This document shows positions 6,924 through 13,302 of a stretch of DNA of 14,294 bases, piece after piece. Under the pieces are notes generated by a model, which was not told where the DNA came from, ran no database searches, and saw only the letters and a list, made by a program, of their open reading frames with translations. The stretch's first letter is position 1. Each line of letters starts with the position of its first letter. Made by a program: the position numbers and the translations under genes. The DNA is from DHVE2 group archaeon (lineage in GTDB: Archaea > Thermoplasmatota > Thermoplasmata > Thermoplasmatales > Aciduliprofundaceae), in NCBI GenBank assembly GCA_026986135.1, contig JALSPD010000054.1:1-14294 (forward strand), written 5' to 3'.

Positions 6924-6930
6924 AAAAAAA
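6924..6930 (-). terminator. T7 tract after the deacetylase/toxin-antitoxin operon
   Basis: The plus-strand A7 run reads as T7 on the minus strand, about 20 nt after the stop at 6950. It would separate the five-gene operon (9771 to 6950) from the signalling operon starting at 6824. Confidence 0.5.
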
Positions 6931-6953
6931 TATATGGTGTAATTTGTAATTAT
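6927..6953. repeat. 27-bp direct repeat, copy 2
   Basis: The second copy of the repeat, differing from copy 1 by T to G and A to T, so its palindrome is imperfect (TAATTTGTAATTA). Its last four bases run into the 3' end of the antitoxin-like gene, including its TAA stop. Its first bases are part of the A7 run that acts as a T-tract on the minus strand. Confidence 0.6.
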
Positions 6954-7381
6954 AATCTAATCTCAAAATGCTCAACCACACCAAGAGGAACGATTTCTTT
7001 ACCGGTTTTCAAAGAATTTAAAACAAAGAATTTTGATAGCGCAGAAACATCGTCATATACATTTTTGTAATCCCTGCCCAGCCTATTGGCAAGATCTTTT
7101 ATAGAAAGTGGAGGGATTTTGTTCAAAAATTCAATAATCTCAAACCTTTTGGCTGTGAGCGCATTTAGAACCTTTTTATCCTCAATAAAAACCTCTTCCT
7201 CCACCATTCCATCTTCAATACCCAAATAAAATAGATAGGCCTCCCCAATCTCGGGGAAAGAACATTTTTTAACCTGCATGATCTTTTTTATTTTCTCAAT
7301 TCGCCCATATTTTTTTCGTATCATTCTTTTTAGAATTGCAAGATCTTCCTTGCGGTAGCTCCTCTTCAGATATAAAAGCAT
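6950..7381 (-). CDS. HVO_A0114-like winged-helix protein, probable antitoxin
   Basis: A 143-residue protein. Residues ~1-70 are helical and basic at the start. Residues ~75-143 form a winged helix with the pattern L-T-x-x-R-x-x-I-x-x-x-L, I-K-D-L-A-N-R-L-G-R-D-Y-K-N-V-Y-D-D-V-S-A-L and a final strand pair. The core L-A-x-x-L-G-R-D-x-K-N-V is characteristic of the archaeal/bacterial HVO_A0114-type DNA-binding antitoxin family. It lies 10 bases after the toxin-like gene, an order (toxin first) known for TumE-type modules, and would repress the module or neutralise the partner. The open frame extends to GTG 7390, but that GTG is part of the GAGGTGA binding site; ATG 7381 has 5-nt spacing and is preferred. 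Confidence 0.72.
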   Translation of the reverse strand: MLLYLKRSYRKEDLAILKRMIRKKYGRIEKIKKIMQVKKCSFPEIGEAYLFYLGIEDGMVEEEVFIEDKKVLNALTAKRFEIIEFLNKIPPLSIKDLANRLGRDYKNVYDDVSALSKFFVLNSLKTGKEIVPLGVVEHFEIRL

Positions 7382-7391
7382 TGTATTCACC

Positions 7392-7688
7392 TCACAGATT
7401 GTTCACATCAACCACAATTATATTCTTCCTAAATGTCTTTATGATCTTGACAATATCATCAAATTTTCTCCAGGCAAATTCTCTGGTATCCATGAGATTC
7501 CCATTTTCATCGTAAATATCCATATGTTCAATACCATCAATATTGTCCCATCTGGCCAGTGTTATCCATTTTCTACCCCGTGAGATCTTATAAGAATAGA
7601 TATAGTATTTTAGCTTCTCTCCTTTCATGTACTCCAGGGCTTCAACGATTTCGTTTTTGGTTATAACATACCTCCGTATCTTAAGCAC
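7392..7688 (-). CDS. TumE-like (DUF6516-type) toxin candidate
   Basis: A 98-residue protein with an N-terminal helix, strands (LKYYIYSYKI, WITLARWDN), then I-D-G-I-E-H-M-D-I-Y-D-E-N-G-N, and a C-terminal helix (FDDIVKIIKTFRKNI). The R-W-D-N...H-x-D-x-Y-D-x-x-G pattern matches the conserved core of small TumE/DUF6516-like proteins found next to HVO_A0114-type regulators. Together with the neighbour it looks like a toxin-antitoxin pair; the toxic activity is inferred. The start is GTG 7688, 6 nt after GGGTGA, whose TGA is the stop codon of the deacetylase gene, so translation is coupled. No separate promoter was seen, so the pair appears co-transcribed with the deacetylase. Confidence 0.62.
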   Translation of the reverse strand: MLKIRRYVITKNEIVEALEYMKGEKLKYYIYSYKISRGRKWITLARWDNIDGIEHMDIYDENGNLMDTREFAWRKFDDIVKIIKTFRKNIIVVDVNNL

Positions 7689-7694
7689 AACGCA

Positions 7695-8738
7695 TCACCC
7701 GAGATTGTAATAGTCACCAAATATGAGTTTCAACTTTTTTATCGTATCTTCCATCTCCTTTCTAACTTTATCTCCCCTGACCAATCTTCCTGAATAATCC
7801 TGGTGCTCCTCTGGCATACTCCCATCAATTAGTGTTTCAAGCATAGCATAGGCAATATCCTTATTTTTTGGTGTGTACCCACCCTCCTGAATTATCATAA
7901 ACATCTTGCCATAGGATCTTATTCTACTCACAATCTCAGCATACCCTCGTGTGGTTAGTGCCAGCCCGATACTTCTATCTGAATAATGCGCATCAAAACC
8001 ATTTTCCCCAATAATAAAATCTGGATTGTAATCCCTGATTATAGGATCTATAACCTCGCTAAAGACAAGTTCATACTCTGCATCACCAGCACCCATGGGG
8101 ACAGGAATATTCACCGTGTACCCTGTACCCTCGCCACGGCCTATCTGATGAATGAAACCTTCTTTGGGATAAAAATCTCTGGGATCGCGATGTATGGATA
8201 TTAACAGAACTTCACTGGATGAGTAAAATATCTTCATTGTTCCGTTGGCCGCGTGAGCATCCCAGTCAATTATTGCAATTCTCCTGAGGCCCCTATCAAT
8301 CACATGCTTCGCAGTAATAGCAGCATTATTTAGAAGACAGTAACCACCATACATATCAGAACTTGCATGATGCCCTGGTGGCCTTACTAGAGCATATGTA
8401 AAATCATAATTAGCATGCAGTATCTCATCACTTGCTTCAATACTAGCCTGTGCCGCTATAAGAGCTGCCATGTAGGAATAGTTATTCAGGTAAGTGCTAT
8501 CACCCAGATATGTGGGGCCACGCATTGACATTTTTTCAAGAAATTCCAGATACTGGGGGGTATGAACAGCGAGAATATCTTCAAGATCTGCAGGTTCTCT
8601 TACATCCATAAAATCTATCTTCCCACCCATACGCATCTTAAGATACTTGTAAACACTCTCTATCCGCTCAGGAGACTCTGGGCTTCCCTTCATGTTATGA
8701 TACACATGGGTGGGATTGTACACCACCAGAATGTTCAT
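7695..8738 (-). CDS. Histone-deacetylase-family (class II-like) amidohydrolase
   Basis: A 347-residue zinc-dependent amidohydrolase of the HDAC/acetoin-utilisation/acetylpolyamine amidohydrolase family, full length for the family. Motifs are SPERIESVYKYL near 22-33, R-P-P-G-H-H-A-S with H123-H124 (catalytic pair), GGYCLLNNAAI, I-D-W-D160-A-H162-A-A-N-G-T (zinc ligands; the usual second His of DxHHGNGT is Ala here), G-F-D249-A-H-Y-S-D (third zinc ligand) and Q-E-G-G-Y288 (transition-state Tyr). All catalytic residues are present. Archaeal homologues may act on acetyl-lysine or acetylated polyamines; which substrate applies here cannot be told. ATG 8738 overlaps the previous stop (ATGA), and the toxin-like gene follows 6 bases after its stop. 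Confidence 0.9.
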   Translation of the reverse strand: MNILVVYNPTHVYHNMKGSPESPERIESVYKYLKMRMGGKIDFMDVREPADLEDILAVHTPQYLEFLEKMSMRGPTYLGDSTYLNNYSYMAALIAAQASIEASDEILHANYDFTYALVRPPGHHASSDMYGGYCLLNNAAITAKHVIDRGLRRIAIIDWDAHAANGTMKIFYSSSEVLLISIHRDPRDFYPKEGFIHQIGRGEGTGYTVNIPVPMGAGDAEYELVFSEVIDPIIRDYNPDFIIGENGFDAHYSDRSIGLALTTRGYAEIVSRIRSYGKMFMIIQEGGYTPKNKDIAYAMLETLIDGSMPEEHQDYSGRLVRGDKVRKEMEDTIKKLKLIFGDYYNLG

Positions 8739-9064
8739 AATCCCACCCGCTTTACATATTCAATCCATCTCTTCTCATCTTCCACATCATCCTCCCCATG
8801 ATATTCTCTGAGGAACATAATGGCTCTTTTTAGAACAAGCGCCGCTTCCACCAGTCCTTCGGGAACCTCATCCATGGACCTTATTTTCTCCCTAACTTCC
8901 TCATATAGATCCACGTATTTTACAAGGGCTTTTTCCCTATTGCCTTCAGTTATATCCTTCTTAATCTGGTATTTCCTACCAAATACGGTTATCTCATCGG
9001 GTATCTGGGTGATCACCACATTTGCAAGATCATCTATTATGCTGATTGCATCCTCTCTTCTCAT
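8735..9064 (-). CDS. Small helical archaeal protein (DUF5788-like)
   Basis: A 109-residue, mostly helical, charged protein with no membrane segment. The pattern is an N-terminal helix, I-P-D-E-I-T-V-x-G-R-K-Y-Q-I, a long central helix (ALVKYVDLYEEVREKIRS) and A-L-V-L-K-R-A-I-M-F-L-R-E-Y. It resembles the DUF5788-type family of euryarchaeal proteins (PDEV-like strand, later A-x-x-L-x-R-A-I-x-x-L-R); that assignment is from memory and tentative, and no function is known. The start ATG 9064 overlaps the nuclease stop by 4 nt and follows GAGGGGA at 5-nt spacing. Its stop overlaps the deacetylase start, so all three are coupled. Confidence 0.65.
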   Translation of the reverse strand: MRREDAISIIDDLANVVITQIPDEITVFGRKYQIKKDITEGNREKALVKYVDLYEEVREKIRSMDEVPEGLVEAALVLKRAIMFLREYHGEDDVEDEKRWIEYVKRVGL

Positions 9065-9771
9065 TTTCTTCCCCTCGTTATCTCAATTGCCCTATCAAGG
9101 GTCATCTCACCAAGTGCAACTCTCTTTGCAAGTTCTTTGCTTATTGTCACACTTCCTCCACTTTCAATTCTGCTTCTTCTTTGAATTTCTCTGAGATAGC
9201 CATCCCGTATAACAGTATTAACCCTGCTACGTACAGGTGTACCCCTAGTAAATGCAATGTACTTGGCACTTTCCACATCTCTGTTGAGTATTGTCACAGT
9301 AGTATTTCTCTCATCAACCATCTCTACTTCATAATCATCAACGAGAGAATTTATTATTCTGTTTCTATTCACAATGTCTCCATTTCCTATGCGTACGGTA
9401 AGTCTTACGGGCTGATATCCCCTCATAATTCCATCAACCTGCATTCTTACTTCATTAACACTGCTTAAATGCATCTTCTCAACCACATACCCATCGCCAA
9501 CAACCACAAGGCCCGGCTTAGGACCTGGATCTATACCTATAATGATTCTTGAAAATCTATCTTTACCGTACATTCGCGACATAATCCTTCTGAACGCTTC
9601 AAATTCATCCTTTACTATAATCACCATTATATCACGGGGAACATCGCTCAGCACGACATCGGTAATATCTATGGTGTCATTCATAATTGTAAACGGTATT
9701 CCCCGTTCCTGGAACTTTTTCATAACCCTGTATTCCAGCCGCTTATCATCAAACAGCAGCCCAACCTTCAC
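9061..9771 (-). CDS. YqgF/RuvC-like RNase H-fold nuclease with extra N-terminal domain
   Basis: A 236-residue protein. Residues ~1-75 form a Rossmann-like alpha/beta N-terminal domain (VKVGLLFDDKRLEYRVMKKF...). From residue ~76 comes an RNase H-like fold: I-I-I-G-I-D81-P-G-P-K-P-G-L-V-V-V (first catalytic Asp), V-R-I-G-N-G, V-D-E154-R-N-T-T (matching the YqgF DER-[LF]-[ST]-T signature) and D165-V-E-S-A-K-Y-I-A-F (third acid). All three acids of the YqgF/RuvC site are present, so Holliday-junction or RNA cleavage is plausible. The last ~60 residues are basic and helical. The frame is open to 9915, but the upstream part overlaps the divergent promoter. GTG 9771 lies ~27 nt from a TATA box (9794-9801) and opens a proper first strand, so it is taken as a leaderless start. 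Confidence 0.78.
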   Translation of the reverse strand: MKVGLLFDDKRLEYRVMKKFQERGIPFTIMNDTIDITDVVLSDVPRDIMVIIVKDEFEAFRRIMSRMYGKDRFSRIIIGIDPGPKPGLVVVGDGYVVEKMHLSSVNEVRMQVDGIMRGYQPVRLTVRIGNGDIVNRNRIINSLVDDYEVEMVDERNTTVTILNRDVESAKYIAFTRGTPVRSRVNTVIRDGYLREIQRRSRIESGGSVTISKELAKRVALGEMTLDRAIEITRGRK

Positions 9772-9793
9772 AGGGTAAAATATACATGGCGGG

Positions 9794-9801
9794 TATTTAT
9801 A
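9794..9801 (-). promoter_or_regulatory. TATA box of the nuclease-deacetylase-toxin/antitoxin operon
   Basis: Read on the minus strand this is TATAAATA in the context CTAAATATAAATACC. The centre is ~27 nt from GTG 9771, giving a leaderless message. Thirteen bases (plus strand 9792-9804) are identical to the HU promoter at 13266-13278. Confidence 0.7.
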
Positions 9802-9876
9802 TTTAGCGGTTATACTCTCGGAAATCAAAATAAAATTGGTATTTCTCATTCTTGAACTACCAAAAGATGCGCTATT

Positions 9877-9884
9877 TTTAAATA
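9877..9884 (+). promoter_or_regulatory. TATA box of the top6B-top6A operon
   Basis: TTTAAATA, an archaeal consensus TATA box, lies with its centre ~27 nt before ATG 9908, so transcription should begin at or next to the start codon. It is divergent from the box at 9794-9801 within the 136-bp region 9772-9907, which holds nothing else I can identify. Confidence 0.7.
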
Positions 9885-9907
9885 AACCCGCACTATTCCA
9901 TAGGGTA

Positions 9908-11854
9908 ATGGGCATCGCTCATGAGATGGCTAAAAAGCAGAGAGAAATAAGCGTAGCCGAGTTCTTTGAAAAAAACAGACACATTCTTGGCTTTGATTCA
10001 CTTACCAAATCGCTTGTGGTAAGTGTTAAGGAGGCCGTGGACAATGCACTTGATGCATGTGAGGAGGCAAGAATACTGCCAGAGATATATGTGGAAATCC
10101 AGCAAGTTGGAAAGGATGAATACCGGATGATAGTTGAGGATAACGGCCCAGGAATAGTAAGAAAAAACATACCCCTCGTGTTTGGAAAGTTACTCTACGG
10201 CTCTCGTTTTCATGCAATGAGACAATCCAGAGGACAGCAGGGTATCGGAATAAGTGCCGTGGTGCTGTACGGACAACTCAGCAGCGGTAAACCCGCAAGA
10301 ATAATTTCCAAAATTAAAGAAGATGAAGTTGCATACGAGGTTCTACTCACCATCAATACAAAAAAGAATGAGCCTAAGATAATAAAGGAGGAACCCATAA
10401 TATGGGATAGAGAGCAGGGCACAAGGGTTGAAGTTGTGATGCGTGCAAGATACACCCGTGGAAAACAAAGTGTTTATGAATATTTACAGCAAACTGCAAT
10501 AGTCAATCCACACGCTCAAATAACATTCGTGGAACCAGATGGTAAAAAAACGGTATTTAAAAGAGTTACCCAAGAATTGCCACCGCCCGTGAGAGAGATT
10601 AAACCACACCCCCACGGAATTGAACTGGGAGAATTCATAAACATGGCCCGAAGTACAAAAACATACAGACTAACATCATTTCTGACAACGGAATTCTCAA
10701 GAGTTAGCCCAAAGATTGCAGAAAAGATTTGCAAACTTGCATACTTATACGGAGATATGCGTCCGCAGGAGCTTTCATTGAGCGAGGCTAAGAGGATTCT
10801 GGATGCATTCTCTAAAGTTAAGCTTATGGCACCTCCTACAGATTGCCTATCACCGATAGGTGAGACACTTATAAAAAAGGGACTCAAAAATGTTCTTGGA
10901 TCTCTCCGCCCTGGTTTTTATGCTCAACCAATCACCAGAGAACCCAAGGTATACGGTGGAAATCCCTTCATCGTTGAGGCGGGAATGGTGTATGGTGGAG
11001 AGCTTCCAAAGGATCAGCCTGTGAGGATACTGAGATTTGCAAATCGTGTTCCCCTTCTATATCAGCAGGGTGCCGATGTTATCACCAAAGCAATAAGCAA
11101 TATAGACTGGCGCCGTTACGGACTGGAGCAGAGGGGTGGAGAAGGAATACCTGTGGGACCCGCCGTAATACTGGTCCATGTTGCATCCACCCGTGTACCA
11201 TTCACCTCTGAAGCAAAGGAGGCCATCGCGGAAGTACCTGAAATTCGCGAAGAAATAGAGCTTGCATTGAAGGCTCTTGGCAGGCAACTTAAAATGTACA
11301 GGGTAAAAAAAGAAAGAAAGAAAAAGTTAAGCGAGAAATTTTTCATCGTTAGCAAAATATTGCCTGAAATAGCGAGGAAAAGTGCAGAAATTGTGGAAAA
11401 ACCTGTGCCCAGACTTGAACCTGTTATATCAAAAATCATGAATGTGATATGGATTGATGAAGAGATTACGGGCAGGGATGGATATGTTGACATCAGAGTA
11501 AGAATTGCAAATTTCACTGAAAAACCGCAGAAATTCACATTATACGCGGATTATCCTCTGGGAAACATTGTTGAAACCGATGGGAGCATTGAGGATGATT
11601 ACATAAAATGGGAGATCGTTATTGATCCCGTTAGCTACCAGTATCATAGTTTCACACTCTCAGAAGCTTCTGGATATACAGAAACAAACTATTACATTGA
11701 TGGAATTAACCCCTCCAAGGTTATTGGTGCAGAGCCATTACCTGGAGACTGGAGAATTAAAATTGATTTTGTGGAATCTATTGATGAGGAGTCTGAGGAT
11801 GTTGAAGAAAATGAAGAGTATACTGAAGATGAGGTGATTGACGATGAGCAGTGA
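9908..11854 (+). CDS. top6B: DNA topoisomerase VI subunit B
   Basis: A 648-residue GHKL ATPase subunit of the type IIB topoisomerase that passes one duplex through a double-strand break to relax and decatenate DNA. Motifs are K-E42-A-V-D-N46-A-L-D-A (ATP/Mg site), V-E-D78-N-G-P-G-I, S-R-G109-Q-Q-G-I-G-I-S (ATP lid), and W-D-R-E-Q-G-T-R-V-E. A helix-two-turn-helix region and transducer domain follow (to ~490), then a beta-rich C-terminal domain and a strongly acidic tail (~620-648). The frame is open upstream to 9836, but TATA 9877-9884 lies inside that part, so the leaderless ATG 9908 (MGIAHEMAKKQREISVAEFF) is chosen; ATG 9926 is a second option. Its end overlaps top6A by 11 nt. Confidence 0.96.
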   Translation: MGIAHEMAKKQREISVAEFFEKNRHILGFDSLTKSLVVSVKEAVDNALDACEEARILPEIYVEIQQVGKDEYRMIVEDNGPGIVRKNIPLVFGKLLYGSRFHAMRQSRGQQGIGISAVVLYGQLSSGKPARIISKIKEDEVAYEVLLTINTKKNEPKIIKEEPIIWDREQGTRVEVVMRARYTRGKQSVYEYLQQTAIVNPHAQITFVEPDGKKTVFKRVTQELPPPVREIKPHPHGIELGEFINMARSTKTYRLTSFLTTEFSRVSPKIAEKICKLAYLYGDMRPQELSLSEAKRILDAFSKVKLMAPPTDCLSPIGETLIKKGLKNVLGSLRPGFYAQPITREPKVYGGNPFIVEAGMVYGGELPKDQPVRILRFANRVPLLYQQGADVITKAISNIDWRRYGLEQRGGEGIPVGPAVILVHVASTRVPFTSEAKEAIAEVPEIREEIELALKALGRQLKMYRVKKERKKKLSEKFFIVSKILPEIARKSAEIVEKPVPRLEPVISKIMNVIWIDEEITGRDGYVDIRVRIANFTEKPQKFTLYADYPLGNIVETDGSIEDDYIKWEIVIDPVSYQYHSFTLSEASGYTETNYYIDGINPSKVIGAEPLPGDWRIKIDFVESIDEESEDVEENEEYTEDEVIDDEQ

Positions 11855-12932
11855 CGAGGCTCTTAAAAAGCTTTATGAAATAGCGGAAGACATATATGAA
11901 CAGCTGGCGAGAGGGGAGATACCAAAGATGCAGCTTGCAGCGAGGCATAAAGGAAATATTGTTTTTGACAACTCTCTCGGTGTGTGGAAATACGGGAATT
12001 CAAAAATAACGCGATCAGCTAAGAAACTTGATGGTGGATACATGATCCTGAGAACTCTTTACATAATGGAATTCATAAAGGAGATGATCAAAAACAACAA
12101 GTCATCCACATTAAGAGAGATGTATTACATCTCAGAGGGTTGGGGTCTTGCAAAGTTCCATTCACAGGATGAAAGCAATAAACTTGCAGAGGATCTGGAG
12201 GTCATAACAGGTTACATGAGAGAGGATTTCAAACTGAGGCCTGAGGAGGACGGGGCGAGCATAATTGGAAACATCACCATAGAGGAAATAAACAGAAAGG
12301 GAAAACCAATGAGAATTAACTGTCGTGATGATGTGGGAGACAGTGGATACCTTATTCCCTACAACGTGGAAAAGGACAAGTTGAGATTTATTGATGTTGA
12401 TGCAGATTTTGTAATAGGCATTGAGACAGGAGGTATGTTTGACAGGCTCGTGGAAAACGGATTTGACGAAAAAGCCCGAGCGATACTGGTGCATATAAAA
12501 GGTCAGCCTGCCAGAAGCACAAGGAGACTTCTAAAACGGATGAACGAGGAACTTGGACTGCCCGTTGTAATATTTACCGATGGGGACCCCTGGTCATTCA
12601 GAATCTTTGCCTCAATCGCATACGGAGCCATTAAAACAGCCCATATAAGCGAATATCTTGCTACCCCCACGGCAGAGTTTGTTGGAATTACAGCAAGCGA
12701 TATATTAAACTATGACCTACCTACCGATAAACTAAACGACCGTGATATCGCTGCTCTGGAAGCAGAGCTGAAAGATCCAAGATTCAACACACCATTCTGG
12801 CATGAGGAAATACGTCTAATGCTTGATATAAAAAAGAAGGCCGAACAGCAGGCCCTTGCAAAATACGGTCTGGACTATGTAACGGAAACATATCTCCCAG
12901 AAAAGTTGACAGAACTAGGAGTAATGAGATAA
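11844..12932 (+). CDS. top6A: DNA topoisomerase VI subunit A (Spo11-like)
   Basis: A 362-residue DNA-cleaving subunit, homologous to Spo11. The winged-helix (5Y-CAP) domain carries S-T-L-R91-E-M-Y94-Y95-I-S; the second tyrosine matches the catalytic one that forms the 5'-phosphotyrosine bond. The Toprim domain has E194 (IGIETGGMFDR) and D246-G-D248 (VVIFTDGDPWSF) as Mg ligands. Length and motifs are typical of a complete, functional subunit. The frame is open from TTG 11838, but that codon directly abuts GAGGTGA (11831-11837); ATG 11844, at 6-nt spacing, is the likely start. The start overlaps the end of top6B, giving coupled synthesis of the A2B2 partners. Confidence 0.96.
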   Translation: MSSDEALKKLYEIAEDIYEQLARGEIPKMQLAARHKGNIVFDNSLGVWKYGNSKITRSAKKLDGGYMILRTLYIMEFIKEMIKNNKSSTLREMYYISEGWGLAKFHSQDESNKLAEDLEVITGYMREDFKLRPEEDGASIIGNITIEEINRKGKPMRINCRDDVGDSGYLIPYNVEKDKLRFIDVDADFVIGIETGGMFDRLVENGFDEKARAILVHIKGQPARSTRRLLKRMNEELGLPVVIFTDGDPWSFRIFASIAYGAIKTAHISEYLATPTAEFVGITASDILNYDLPTDKLNDRDIAALEAELKDPRFNTPFWHEEIRLMLDIKKKAEQQALAKYGLDYVTETYLPEKLTELGVMR

Positions 12933-12942
12933 GTAAAACAAC

Positions 12943-12947
12943 AAAAA
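12943..12947 (-). terminator. T5 tract after the HU gene
   Basis: The AT-rich 31-bp gap between the convergent top6A and HU genes contains A5 on the plus strand, which reads as T5 on the minus strand ~17 nt after the HU stop. It is the likely HU terminator. Confidence 0.4.
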
Positions 12948-12963
12948 TAAATAATAAAGCGGG

Positions 12964-13233
12964 TCAGAGATACTTTATCTTTGCGCTTGGCTTGAAGGTG
13001 AATTTCTTTTTCTCTTTTACGGTCATCATCTTACCCGTGCGTGGATTTCTGACCTTCCTTGCCTTCTGGACTCTCCTCTCAAATATGCCCAATCCCGCAA
13101 TTCTCACTCTCTCTCCCCTGTCAACCTGGGCAATGATCTCCTCCAAAAAAGCGTTTATTACTTCCCTTGCCTTCTTCTGAGAAAGTCCCGTTTTCTTTGC
13201 TACCGGTTTTGCAAGCTCAGTTATACCTACCAT
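12964..13233 (-). CDS. HU-family DNA-binding protein (HTa-like)
   Basis: An 89-residue bacterial-type HU/IHF protein and probable main chromatin protein. The N-terminal helices (MVGITELAKPVAKKTGLSQK...) are strikingly like Thermoplasma HTa. The G-L-G-I-F-E-R-R segment (47-54), the arm with R62-N63-P64-R-T-G (the proline intercalates into the DNA minor groove) and the closing F-x-P-S-A-K-I-K-Y all fit the family. Very basic, it should bind and bend DNA nonspecifically as a dimer. An in-frame GTG at 13242 exists, but ATG 13233 follows GGGTG at ~6-nt spacing and aligns with the known HTa start. It has its own promoter and converges on top6A. Confidence 0.93.
   Translation of the reverse strand: MVGITELAKPVAKKTGLSQKKAREVINAFLEEIIAQVDRGERVRIAGLGIFERRVQKARKVRNPRTGKMMTVKEKKKFTFKPSAKIKYL
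13003..13018 (+). terminator. Pyrimidine/T-rich tract after top6A
   Basis: TTTCTTTTTCTCTTTT lies ~70 nt after the top6A stop, inside the convergent HU gene (where it encodes the Lys-rich EKEKKKFTF-like segment on the other strand). It is the first strong T-tract on the plus strand, so the top6 message probably runs antisense into HU. Confidence 0.35.
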
Positions 13234-13257
13234 TTCAAACACCCACTATAACTAAAT

Positions 13258-13263
13258 AAAAAA
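13258..13263 (-). terminator. T6 tract downstream of the surface-protein gene, inside the HU promoter
   Basis: On the minus strand T6 (in CTCTTTTTTATTTAG) lies ~40 nt after the surface-protein stop at 13303, between the HU TATA box and its expected start site. It could end the upstream transcript right where HU transcription begins. Confidence 0.4.
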
Positions 13264-13267
13264 GAGG

Positions 13268-13275
13268 TATTTATA
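13268..13275 (-). promoter_or_regulatory. TATA box of the HU/HTa gene
   Basis: The minus strand reads TATAAATA in the context AAAATATAAATACC. Transcription should start near 13245, leaving a ~12-nt leader with a GGGTG ribosome binding site before ATG 13233. This is unlike the leaderless promoters elsewhere in the window. Confidence 0.7.
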
Positions 13276-13302
13276 TTTTACGCCCATTTATGCATCTAAT
13301 CC

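Noticed and set aside
6881..6953. The two 27-bp repeats as a CRISPR array
   Set aside because: Only two AT-rich copies with a 19-bp spacer, no further units and no cas genes nearby.
9836..9907. N-terminal extension of top6B (24 codons)
   Set aside because: It contains the TATA box of top6B itself and does not match the usual Top6B start, which begins near AKKQREISVAEFF.
9772..9915. N-terminal extension of the YqgF/RuvC-like gene (48 codons)
   Set aside because: It runs through both divergent promoters into top6B, and the extra residues have no domain character. GTG 9771 is at leaderless distance from its TATA box.
11057..11287. Minus-strand open frames antisense to top6B (also 11116-11538, 10516-10887)
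   Set aside because: They lie inside a gene with clear conserved motifs and have no supporting signals.
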